This document shows positions 17,316 to 26,300 of a stretch of DNA of 64,000 nt, piece after piece. Positions within the stretch are counted from its first letter, which is position 1; each line of letters begins with the position of its first letter. The notes under the pieces are model-generated. The model worked only from the letters and a program-made list of their open reading frames with translations. It was not told the DNA's origin and ran no database searches. The position numbers and the translations under genes were made by a program. The stretch is taken from positions 59,311 to 123,310 of the forward strand of contig JBCBSS010000004.1 in the NCBI GenBank assembly GCA_039819065.1, given 5' to 3'. The DNA is from JBCBSS01 sp039819065. Lineage in GTDB: Bacteria; Bacteroidota; Bacteroidia; Cytophagales; Cyclobacteriaceae.

Positions 17316-18707
17316 ATGGATAAAAACAATACTAAAAAAGGTAAAATACTCATTGTTGATGATAATGAAGACTTGCTCAAAGCAGCAAGGATTTTTTTAA
17401 AAAGGCATTTCTCACAAGTTGATCTGGAGAAAAACCCGGAAGCCATCCCTTCTCTTCTCAATAACGACTCCTATGATGTCATTCTGCTTGACATGAACTT
17501 CACAAAGGATGTGAGCAGTGGCAAGGAAGGATATTATTGGTTAGAACGTATTCTCGAAATTGACCCGTCTGCTGTAGTAGTCTTGATCACTGCCTATGGA
17601 GACGTTCAAATGGCCGTAAAGGCGATCAAAGCGGGAGCAACTGACTTTGTACTGAAGCCATGGGAGAATGAAAAGCTACTGGCTACATTGTATTCTGCTA
17701 TGAAATTGCGGGAGACCAAGCTAGAAGTGGAGGATCTGAAATCCAGGCATGAACAGCTAAGCTCTAAGCTCAATGATAAATATACCGATATCATAGGCCA
17801 GAGTTTGCCGATGCAAAAGGTCTTTGAAACCATTGACCGCGTCGCTTCTACAGATGCCAACGTACTCATTTTAGGTGAAAATGGTACCGGTAAAGAGTTA
17901 ATCGCGAGGGCTATACACAATAACTCGATCAGAAAGGACAAGGCATTTGTGAATGTAGATTTGGGATCGATAAGCGAGACGCTTTTTGAAAGTGAGCTAT
18001 TCGGTCATAAAAAAGGGGCTTTTACCGATGCCAAGGAAGATCGACCAGGCCGTTTTGAGATTGCCAATGGAGGCACTCTGTTTTTGGATGAGATCGGTAA
18101 CTTATCCATGCCGCTTCAGGCCAAACTACTTACGGTACTTCAGAATAGAAGAGTAAGTCGTGTGGGTGCTAATAAAGAAACTCAAGTAGATATAAGGCTT
18201 GTCTGTGCTACCAATATGCCATTGTATGAAATGGTGAAAGAAAATAAGTTCAGACAAGATCTACTCTATAGAATAAATACCATCGAGTTAGAATTGCCAC
18301 CATTAAGAGACCGCCTTGAGGACATCCCTTTATTGGCCTCCCATTTTGTCACGTTCTATGGTGGTAAATATGAAAAGTCAGTCAGTAAAATAAGCGAGGC
18401 TGCACTTTCCAGAATGCAAAAGCACTCATGGCCAGGTAATATTCGGGAATTGCAGCACGCAATAGAAAGAGCGGTGATCATGAGCAATTCAGCCGTTCTG
18501 CAACCAGAGGATTTCAACTTTTCCAACCAGGTGATTGATCGTGAAGAAGATATGGTAACTTTGGATCAGTTCAATCTGGAAGAAGTGGAAAAAATCCTCA
18601 TTAGAAAAGTACTCAAGAAATTTAATGGCAATATCACACAGGCAGCAACGGAGTTGGGGTTGACGCGGTCATCATTATACCGCAGGTTGGAGAAGTATGG
18701 GCTTTAG
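17316..18707 (+). CDS. Sigma-54-dependent response regulator
   Basis: This NtrC-type protein has 463 residues. The receiver is at 10-130 with phosphoacceptor Asp59 (VILLDMNF) and Lys in FVLKPW. The AAA+ domain is at about 155-390, with Walker A GENGTGKE (187-194) and FLDEIGN. The sigma-54 contact loop reads GAFTDA (234-239), not GAFTGA. A C-terminal Fis-type helix-turn-helix (GNITQAATELGLTRSSLYRR) is intact. The stop overlaps the start of the histidine kinase by 11 bp, so the two form a two-component pair. It is divergent from the adaptor/ATPase genes, which it probably controls. Confidence 0.93.
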   Translation: MDKNNTKKGKILIVDDNEDLLKAARIFLKRHFSQVDLEKNPEAIPSLLNNDSYDVILLDMNFTKDVSSGKEGYYWLERILEIDPSAVVVLITAYGDVQMAVKAIKAGATDFVLKPWENEKLLATLYSAMKLRETKLEVEDLKSRHEQLSSKLNDKYTDIIGQSLPMQKVFETIDRVASTDANVLILGENGTGKELIARAIHNNSIRKDKAFVNVDLGSISETLFESELFGHKKGAFTDAKEDRPGRFEIANGGTLFLDEIGNLSMPLQAKLLTVLQNRRVSRVGANKETQVDIRLVCATNMPLYEMVKENKFRQDLLYRINTIELELPPLRDRLEDIPLLASHFVTFYGGKYEKSVSKISEAALSRMQKHSWPGNIRELQHAIERAVIMSNSAVLQPEDFNFSNQVIDREEDMVTLDQFNLEEVEKILIRKVLKKFNGNITQAATELGLTRSSLYRRLEKYGL

Positions 18708-20046
18708 TGATTTCAAATCAAAAGTAGCATTACGCGTCATACTTATCGGTTTGGCCATGGCTGGTTTTGTCGCTTTGATCAGCGATCAAGCCATGTTGAT
18801 CACCGCTATTATTCTGGGATTGATTATCATTGGACAGCTGTGGGAACTCAACCGGTTCATCTCCCAAACCAATACCAAGCTCACTCGCTTTCTGGAATCC
18901 ATCAAGTACTCTGACTTTGTCTCCGGCTTTTCGGTAGACAATAAACTCGGAAAAAGCTTCAAGGACCTCAACAGGGCTTTCAATGAGGTAATGGAAGCTT
19001 TTCGCAAAGCCAGATCCGAAAAAGAGGAAAACTGGCAATACCTAAATACAGTGGTTGAACATGTCAGCACAGGACTGCTATCATTTGATGCGGACGGCAA
19101 TGTTGAGCTTATTAATGCCACAGCCAAACGCTTTCTTCAGGTCAAGCAAATTCGCAACATAGATGAACTGATCGAAAAGAAAACAAGGCTTTACAAAGAG
19201 ATTTTTGACCTGAAACCTGGTAAGAGTACAGTCTACCAGTTAGACAGTAATACCCAGCTTGCCATTCAGGCCACCGAATTGCGCATGAGAGGCCGAAAGA
19301 TTAAGCTAGTGGCTCTGCAAAACATCCAGCCAGAACTACAGAAGAAAGAAATAGAGGCCTGGCAAAACCTGACCCGTGTATTGAGGCATGAGATCATGAA
19401 TTCTATTACGCCTATCGCCTCTTTGACCTCCACGCTCAAAGAAATATTGATAGAAGATCTGCATCAGCAAGATAATCAGTATACGCTAGAAAATGAGTCG
19501 GTAGAAGATCTCCAGGAAGGGCTCAATACTATAGAAAACAGAAGTAAAGGCCTGATCAAGTTCGTGGATGCTTATCGTGATTATACATCTATTCCAAAAC
19601 CTAACTTTCAAAAAATCCGGCTACGTGAATTGTTGGATCACCTATCAGGGCTTATGAAAATCGAACTTCGTAAGGCCCAGGTAGATTACAAATGTGGTGT
19701 AGAACCGGAAGACATAGAGATATTCGCAGATGAAGAGCTTATCGAGCAGGTACTGATCAATTTGGTTAAGAATGCTATTGAAGCTACAGTCGATAAAGCG
19801 GTCAGAACAGTTTCAGTGCAAGGTTTGAAGGACCAAAATGATAATGTTGTCATTACAGTGCGTGATAATGGCCAGGGTATCATCCCTGAGGCGATGGAAA
19901 AAGTATTCATCCCCTTCTTTTCTACTAAATCCAACGGCTCTGGTATTGGCTTGAGCTTATCAAGACAAATCATGCAAATGCACAATGGCACGCTGACGGT
20001 TGAGTCAGAGCCTGAAGAGTACACACAGTTTTGCCTTAAGTTCTAG
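18697..20046 (+). CDS. Sensor histidine kinase
   Basis: The protein has 449 residues. Two adjacent hydrophobic segments (about 11-50) with almost no periplasmic part anchor it, so it may sense a membrane or cytoplasmic signal. A PAS-like region spans about 110-210. The phosphorylated His is His231 in LRHEIMNSITP. The ATPase domain shows INLVKNAIEAT, DNGQGI and GSGIGLSLSRQIM. It is translationally coupled to the upstream response regulator through an 11-bp overlap. The gene ends 5 bp before the converging HNH gene, leaving no room for a separate terminator. Confidence 0.93.
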   Translation: MGFSDFKSKVALRVILIGLAMAGFVALISDQAMLITAIILGLIIIGQLWELNRFISQTNTKLTRFLESIKYSDFVSGFSVDNKLGKSFKDLNRAFNEVMEAFRKARSEKEENWQYLNTVVEHVSTGLLSFDADGNVELINATAKRFLQVKQIRNIDELIEKKTRLYKEIFDLKPGKSTVYQLDSNTQLAIQATELRMRGRKIKLVALQNIQPELQKKEIEAWQNLTRVLRHEIMNSITPIASLTSTLKEILIEDLHQQDNQYTLENESVEDLQEGLNTIENRSKGLIKFVDAYRDYTSIPKPNFQKIRLRELLDHLSGLMKIELRKAQVDYKCGVEPEDIEIFADEELIEQVLINLVKNAIEATVDKAVRTVSVQGLKDQNDNVVITVRDNGQGIIPEAMEKVFIPFFSTKSNGSGIGLSLSRQIMQMHNGTLTVESEPEEYTQFCLKF

Positions 20047-20051
20047 AAAGG

Positions 20052-20570
20052 CTAAGCGCTGATTTTTCGTTTGCTCAAAAAAGGCTTCCACTCATCACAA
20101 TGGAAGCCTGAGAAATCCCTCAGAAACATAATATAAGAGGGCTTAAAAGGCTGGTTCTTGAGAGGCATACCGGCTTCTTCAGGCAAAAGATCTCCTTTCT
20201 TAGAGTTACAGCTTTTACAAGCAGTAATTAAATTAGTCCACGACGACCCTCCGCCTTTGGCACGAGGGATTACGTGATCTAAGGTTAAATTATCTCTATT
20301 TCGATCTCCACAATATTGGCACTCATAGCCATCTCTCTTGAAAATGTTATGACGTGTAAGCTCAACACCTCGGTAAGGCACATTGACATAGTTCATTAGA
20401 CGAATCACGGCAGGCATAGGGAAGCTTCTATTCACTGTTCTGATATGCTTTCCTATTGACTCCTGCACCAACTCCGTCTTATTAAGATATATCAATAAAA
20501 AAGCTCTTTGTACCGAGCAAATAGATACTGGAGAGTAATCTTGGTTTAAAACTAATACCCGATGATTCAT
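20052..20570 (-). CDS. HNH endonuclease family protein
   Basis: The protein has 172 residues. The HNH core is CQYCGDRNRDNLTLDHVIPR followed by GG...W.NLITACKSCNSKKGD, giving two Cys-x2-Cys zinc pairs and the catalytic His in LDHVIP. Proteins of this size and pattern are common in Bacteroidota and are chromosomal genes of unknown role rather than parts of a restriction system. It is the last gene of a probable minus-strand operon with the NlpC/P60, smpB and thioesterase genes. Confidence 0.9.
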   Translation of the reverse strand: MNHRVLVLNQDYSPVSICSVQRAFLLIYLNKTELVQESIGKHIRTVNRSFPMPAVIRLMNYVNVPYRGVELTRHNIFKRDGYECQYCGDRNRDNLTLDHVIPRAKGGGSSWTNLITACKSCNSKKGDLLPEEAGMPLKNQPFKPSYIMFLRDFSGFHCDEWKPFLSKRKISA

Positions 20571-20613
20571 CCTATGAATCTATAAATCAGATGGCTATTA
20601 ACCAAATTTTATT

Positions 20614-21399
20614 TTACATCAACAGCCTTTTTATAGAAGATAATTTGTGAGTGATCTTTTGGGCGTCGGTGTTAAGAATTCCTTCTTCGGTGATCTGGTC
20701 AATCCTTACACATCCAGAGGCATGTATGATCTTTTGATCAGTCAGTAATATACCGGTATGAATAACCTTACCATCGTCATTATTAAAGAAAGCGATATCA
20801 CCTTCTACCGCATCTGATAAAGCCTGAACAGTTGTTCCTTGCTGAGCTTGTTGCCAGGCATCTCTTTGCAGCTTATATCCACAAATCTTGAAAACCTGTT
20901 GTGTAAACCCCGAACAGTCGATGCCGAAAGGTGTTTTACCTCCCCAGAGGTAAGGTGCTCCTTGATAGTTCAAAGCCACTTCTTTTAGAAATTCAAAATC
21001 GCGCTTCTGGCTTAGGCTTTTTGATTCTCCATTGTAAGCAAGATGCTCCTCCATCTTAAAGATTTCATTCGTAGAAATGGGAAGGACACTTCCTATCACT
21101 ACGTTGATCTTATTCTTCTTGTAGAGCAGGCTTGCCAAAAAGTCGGTGGATATTTTATAGTCAGAATTATTGATCTGAGAATAGTATTCTTCTGTAATTG
21201 ACGTATGCTGCTTCCTGTCTATCCAGCCCTCATACTGGTCATAGTTGATTTGTATTTTCAGCCATTTAGTATCTTCTGAGATCTCCAGAATGGCGTAGTG
21301 ATCACCAAAGAGAAGTTGTGTGACCATCTCAGCCGCATCACCTGACTCTGCCCTGACCGGCACAATCGTCAAACGACAAATACCTTTTTCTTGACTCAT
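20614..21399 (-). CDS. NlpC/P60 family peptidoglycan hydrolase
   Basis: The protein has 261 residues. The N-terminal half has an SH3-like region (residues about 8-75, with the YDQYEGWID motif). The C-terminal half is the C40 peptidase: catalytic Cys in GIDCSGFTQQVF and His in VIHTGILL, with a third polar residue expected in IIHASGCVRID. It should cleave peptide stems of cell-wall peptidoglycan. No signal peptide is visible at this ATG. It lies 4 bp from smpB. Confidence 0.9.
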   Translation of the reverse strand: MSQEKGICRLTIVPVRAESGDAAEMVTQLLFGDHYAILEISEDTKWLKIQINYDQYEGWIDRKQHTSITEEYYSQINNSDYKISTDFLASLLYKKNKINVVIGSVLPISTNEIFKMEEHLAYNGESKSLSQKRDFEFLKEVALNYQGAPYLWGGKTPFGIDCSGFTQQVFKICGYKLQRDAWQQAQQGTTVQALSDAVEGDIAFFNNDDGKVIHTGILLTDQKIIHASGCVRIDQITEEGILNTDAQKITHKLSSIKRLLM

Positions 21400-21403
21400 A
21401 TGA

Positions 21404-21874
21404 TTAGTACTGTGTTCGCTGCAATTCGCGCTTCACATCCCGTTCCTTTATGCTATCTCGTTTATCGTGAATTTTCTTACCCTTCGATAAAGCAATCTCT
21501 AGTTTCGCCAACCCTTTGGCATTGATAAAAAGCCTTATTGGAATGATCGTCAATCCCTTCTCTTCCGTTTTCGACTCAAGCTTCTTTAATTCTTGTTTAT
21601 TTAGGAGCAGCTTTCTTTCTCTATTGCTATCGTGATTATAAAATGATCCCTGAGTGTAAGGAGAGATGTGTACGCCTTTCACATACAACTCACCTCCGCT
21701 AAAAAAACAATACCCATCCTGCAGATTGACTTTTCCTTCGCGGATTGATTTTATCTCCGTGCCCTTCAGCACCATACCGGCTACAAACTTGTCCAAAAAC
21801 TCGTATTCGAAGCCAGCCCGTCTATTCTTTATGTTGATCTGGTTAGAAAACCTTGTATCACTCTTCTTTGCCAT
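21404..21874 (-). CDS. smpB: SsrA-binding protein SmpB
   Basis: The 156-residue protein binds tmRNA and delivers it to stalled ribosomes for trans-translation. The hallmark segments are NRRAGFEYEFLDKFVAGMVL, GTEIKSIREGKVNLQDGYC and the basic C-terminal tail KIHDKRDSIKERDVKRELQR. Its length is usual. The tmRNA gene ssrA is not in this window. It overlaps the thioesterase gene upstream by 17 bp, pointing to translational coupling. Confidence 0.97.
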   Translation of the reverse strand: MAKKSDTRFSNQINIKNRRAGFEYEFLDKFVAGMVLKGTEIKSIREGKVNLQDGYCFFSGGELYVKGVHISPYTQGSFYNHDSNRERKLLLNKQELKKLESKTEEKGLTIIPIRLFINAKGLAKLEIALSKGKKIHDKRDSIKERDVKRELQRTQY

Positions 21875-22268
21875 CGTGCTTCAAATTTGAAAATAATTTC
21901 TCTATTCTTTCTTTCTTCAATATTTTTTGACCTGTCTGACCTTCTGCAACTACCCGCTGGCCTACCCTAGCTTCATAATCGCAAATTAGCTCGTTCCCTT
22001 CAAAACTGTTCACTACCGCCTCTATCACCAAATTGTCGCCTAGAAACGCAGGCGACTTATGGTTTATGGTGAGAAAGGTACCTATCCCCTCTTCGTCCTC
22101 TTCCGTCATTTCCAATACGAACAATCGACTCGACCATTCTATATCACGGCCCAATGCATAGGTAGCATATACCTCATGAACTACTTGGCCATGAAAGCCA
22201 GCAAAGTCCTTATCGCTAACGGTAGTTTCGTAAGTCTTCTTATCTCCTTTCTTGAATAACTTCTTCAT
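21858..22268 (-). CDS. Hotdog-fold thioesterase-like protein (FlK-like)
   Basis: The protein has 136 residues from the ATG chosen here. A TTG 48 bp upstream would add 16 residues, but the ATG (MKKLFKKGDKKTYE) fits the family's N-terminus better. The sequence FAGFHGQVVHEVYATYALGRDIEWSSRLF and the following beta strands fit the fluoroacetyl-CoA thioesterase-like hotdog family. The substrate is unknown. Its 3' end overlaps smpB. Confidence 0.72.
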   Translation of the reverse strand: MKKLFKKGDKKTYETTVSDKDFAGFHGQVVHEVYATYALGRDIEWSSRLFVLEMTEEDEEGIGTFLTINHKSPAFLGDNLVIEAVVNSFEGNELICDYEARVGQRVVAEGQTGQKILKKERIEKLFSNLKHDGKEE

Positions 22269-22372
22269 AGCAATCAAAAAATGACATAACGCTTTGTCAG
22301 TCAGACTTAAGCCCAAATATAAAGAAACGGTTAATTGATTGGTGGAAAAATGATACTACTCATATCATTTTA

Positions 22373-23386
22373 TCAGATCATATCAAAAGGCATGCGAGGC
22401 ATTGGAGTAGCACTCAATTCTCCAAATTGACTGGCCAAATACTTATAATGTGCTACAATGGCAATCATCGCAGCATTGTCTGTGCAGTATTCAAACTTGG
22501 GTATATACACATTCCATCCCTCCTTTTCCCCAAGTGTGGCAAGGCGTGTTCTAAGGCCAGAATTGGCTGATACACCTCCGGCAATAGCCACTTCCTTGAT
22601 GCCAGTTTCCCTGCTTGCCCTGCGTAACTTCTGCATTAGCATTTCCACCAGTGTGTGTTGAATGCTCGCACAAAGGTCATTCATGTTCTCCTGAATGAAA
22701 TTTTCGTTTTTGGCCTTTTGCTCTCTTAGAAAATACAGAAAGGCTGTTTTAATGCCACTAAAAGAAAAATTTAACCCTTGCATAGCGGTTTGTGGAAATT
22801 CATATGCTTTTGGATTACCCTCCTGAGCATACTTGTCAATTAACGGCCCTCCGGGATAGGGCAAATCCAGCAATTTGGCGGTTTTATCAAAGGCTTCACC
22901 CACTGCATCATCTTGCGTTTCCCCCAAAACACTCATTTTGAGGTAATCATCGACTTTCACAATTTGGGTATGCCCACCACTAACAGTCAAGCACAAGAAA
23001 GGGAAAGATGGATTTGGGTCTTCAATAAAATGAGATAATACGTGCGCATGCATATGATGCACTTCTATCAGCGGCCTGTTCAGACCAAGTGCCATGCCTT
23101 TGGCAAAGGAAGTACCTACTAGTAAAGCTCCCAGTAAGCCGGGGCCTCGGGTGTAAGCAATGGCATCCAAATCATGGTTCTCTACTCCTGCTTCCTCCAT
23201 AGCTGTGGCTATTACTGGCACTATGTTCTTTTGATGCGCTCTGGACGCCAGTTCAGGAACTACTCCCCCATATTTTTCGTGTACTGATTGTGTAGCAATA
23301 ATATTATTGAGTACTTTGCCGTTTTTGATCACAGCAGCGGAAGTTTCATCACACGAAGATTCTATAGCGAGAATAGTAGGGGCCAT
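22373..23386 (-). CDS. tsaD: tRNA threonylcarbamoyladenosine transferase TsaD
   Basis: The 337-residue enzyme transfers the threonylcarbamoyl group to A37 of ANN-decoding tRNAs, together with TsaB and TsaE (not in this window). It shows the ASKHA start ILAIESSCDETSAA, the metal-binding HHMHAHVLSH and the GGVSANSGLR and DNAAMIA motifs. Its start is only 11 bp from the start of the divergent tamB gene, so each promoter must overlap the other gene's 5' end. Confidence 0.97.
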   Translation of the reverse strand: MAPTILAIESSCDETSAAVIKNGKVLNNIIATQSVHEKYGGVVPELASRAHQKNIVPVIATAMEEAGVENHDLDAIAYTRGPGLLGALLVGTSFAKGMALGLNRPLIEVHHMHAHVLSHFIEDPNPSFPFLCLTVSGGHTQIVKVDDYLKMSVLGETQDDAVGEAFDKTAKLLDLPYPGGPLIDKYAQEGNPKAYEFPQTAMQGLNFSFSGIKTAFLYFLREQKAKNENFIQENMNDLCASIQHTLVEMLMQKLRRASRETGIKEVAIAGGVSANSGLRTRLATLGEKEGWNVYIPKFEYCTDNAAMIAIVAHYKYLASQFGELSATPMPRMPFDMI

Positions 23387-23397
23387 AACACAAGGAT

Positions 23398-26300
23398 TTG
23401 TCGCAGAATATTAGAAAACGGATCGTAAAAATACTATTTCGCTCAGCCATCTCATTGATTCTTATAATTCTTTTAATGGTTGTAGCGCTACAATTCCCCT
23501 ATGTACAGACCAAACTCGCAGGCTATGTCTCCAATTATATCTATGAAAAAACGGGCTTTAGGGCAGAAATAGAACAAGTTAACATTGATTGGTTCGACGA
23601 GGCCTCACTTAAAGGGGTTAAGGTCTATGACAATGAAAACAATCTGATGATTGAAGCTGAGCGGTTGGGCATTGATTATGATCTCCCCTCCCTTATCAAT
23701 AAAGAACATAAGAACATTGACCTGGTTGAAGTAACCGGTTCAAAAATAAATCTGGTACATGTCCAGGTTAATGATTCTACCGTCACACTCAATCTAAATG
23801 CTTTTATCAATCGGCTGAAATCCCTGAGCAAATCTGCCAAGGGTGGCAGTACCATTTCTGTAGATGCCATACACCTCAGCCCTTCCGTTTTCACTTTTAA
23901 CAATGTTTTTAAAGATTCTGTACAAAACCGATTAGACCTTAATCACCTTACCGTAGATAGCCTTTCCGGTACTTTTTCCGACTTTTCAATTGTTTCCGAT
24001 TCTGTCAGTTTTAATATCAGTGGACTCAAGGGAAAAGAGCATTCTACTGGCTTCGAAATCAAAGAACTCAATTCGTTTTTCAGGGTATCAAAGCAATCGT
24101 TGGAGTTTCTGGGATTGGAGTTAAAAACGCGGCATAGTGTAATCGGTGATACCATCATTTTGACCTTCAATGAGATTAAAGACCTTAATCAGTTCATGAA
24201 TAAGGTCAATATCGACGCTCATATATCGAAGTCTTTGGTATCGTCCAAGGATTTGGCTTTTCTCGTCCCCAGAATGAAGCAATTCAATGACGTTTACCAA
24301 ATAAGTGGTGAGTTCAAGGGTAAAATTAACAGGTTCAGGTTTACTGACTTTAAACTGCTTGTAGGCCAGTCAACCTATTTTGCTGGAGATATCGATATGG
24401 GTGGTTTACCCAATATCGATGAGACATTCATTAGTGCTGACTTACAACAGTCCCAGATTAATATATTCGACCTGCAAGAGTATTTCACCAGAAAGGCCTT
24501 TGACAGGTTGCTGCCTTTCAAACAATTCAGGTTTGATGGCCGATTCATAGGTTTCCCAAATGACTTTGTGGCCTATGGGGATTTTGACACAAGGTTTGGG
24601 CGTGTCAAATCAGATATTAACCTCAAGATATTCGACGACGATCTCGGCAAGTCAGAGTATAGCGGAAACTTGACCATGACCGATTTTGATCTTGGTTCTT
24701 ACTGGGGTGATACTGACTTTTTCCAGCATGTTAATCTGACGGGAAAAATCGATGGTAGCGGATTCAAATTAGATGATGCTGATTTCGTACTTGAAGGTGA
24801 AATTGAAAGCATAGGTATTAAAAATTACACCTACAAAAACATACAGACCGATGCTCGATTTGCCAAAGAGCTTTTTGAAGGAAGTCTGAGTATCGACGAC
24901 CCCTACCTGCAGTTTACGGCCGATGGTTCTGTTAACTTTCGTGATGATAAAGATGTAATAGATATTCAGGCTAGGCTTGATACCCTGATGCTGGACAAGC
25001 TCAACCTGAGTAAGGATAAGATCTTCATAAGCTCAAACTTCAAAGTTGATGCGGAAGGCCTTCAAATAGACAGTCTTGTCGGAAACGCCATAATGAATGA
25101 CACGCATTTCGAATATAAGGACGAGAAGATTGATGTGGATTCACTGTTCCTTACTTCCACAAAAGAAGATGGGCAACGGTCATTGTCTTTAAGATCCAAC
25201 TTGTTAGATGCCGACTTGATGGGCCAGTTTGACTATACCAGGGTTTATGTTGACTTTCTAGATCTTTTTGAAGAATACTGGCTCAATTTCAAGAATGATC
25301 AATATGAACTAGCAGCATACTATGAACAGAAGAAAAAGAAAAAGGTCAGGGATTATAACCTGGAATATGCTCTAAAACTGAAGGACATCAATTCTTTCAT
25401 TGCTGTTTTTAACAACAAATTAAGCGTCTCTCCCAATACGCAAATCCAGGGAAGCTTCACCGGCGGGTACACATCCATATTCTCTTTTAATACTTATATA
25501 GATACCCTGCGATACGATCAAAAGGTTTTCATCGGGAATGAGGTTGACCTCAATAGCTCGAAGGTTGCAGACAGCACCAATGTGCTGGCCATGTGGTATA
25601 TCACCTCAGAAAAACAGCAGCTCAACAAAGTCAAAACCAAAGATTTCTTATTAGAAGCCATATGGAATAAAGACCATATTGACTTCGAAATGGATATTGA
25701 TGAAGTCACTTTTGATAACTACGCCAAGATCGTCGGGACTATTGATTTTCTACGCGATGTTACCAAAGTCAAGATTGATCCATCGGACATAAGAATTTTT
25801 GATCAGCCATGGCATTTCAATGAGAATAATCTGATCCAACTGACGAATGATGAAGTAGAGGTAAACGATCTGAAGCTGTTCAGTTCTACACAAAGTATAT
25901 CAGCCAATGGATTCTTATCACCAGATCCGCAAAAAACCTTGTCGCTTAGTATTGACAGCCTCAATCTGGAAAACTTCAATATCCTTACAAGCTTCGATGT
26001 AGCTGGTGTGGCTAATGGGTCTATTGACATTTATGATGCTTATGATGAGTTGGAAGCACAAAACGACCTGACTATTTCACATTTGACTATCAATGAGTTT
26101 TTGATTGGTGATATCATCGGCTCCAATAAATGGAATAAGGCGGTTCAGCAATTTGATATTCAGTTCGCCATTCAAAAAAATGACATTAGGGTTTTGGAGT
26201 TATTTGGTAACTACGACCCATACGCCCCTGAGAATTCTTTGAGCCTGGATCTTAATTTTGATCAAACCAACCTTAATCTTATACAGCCCTTCGTTCAGAG

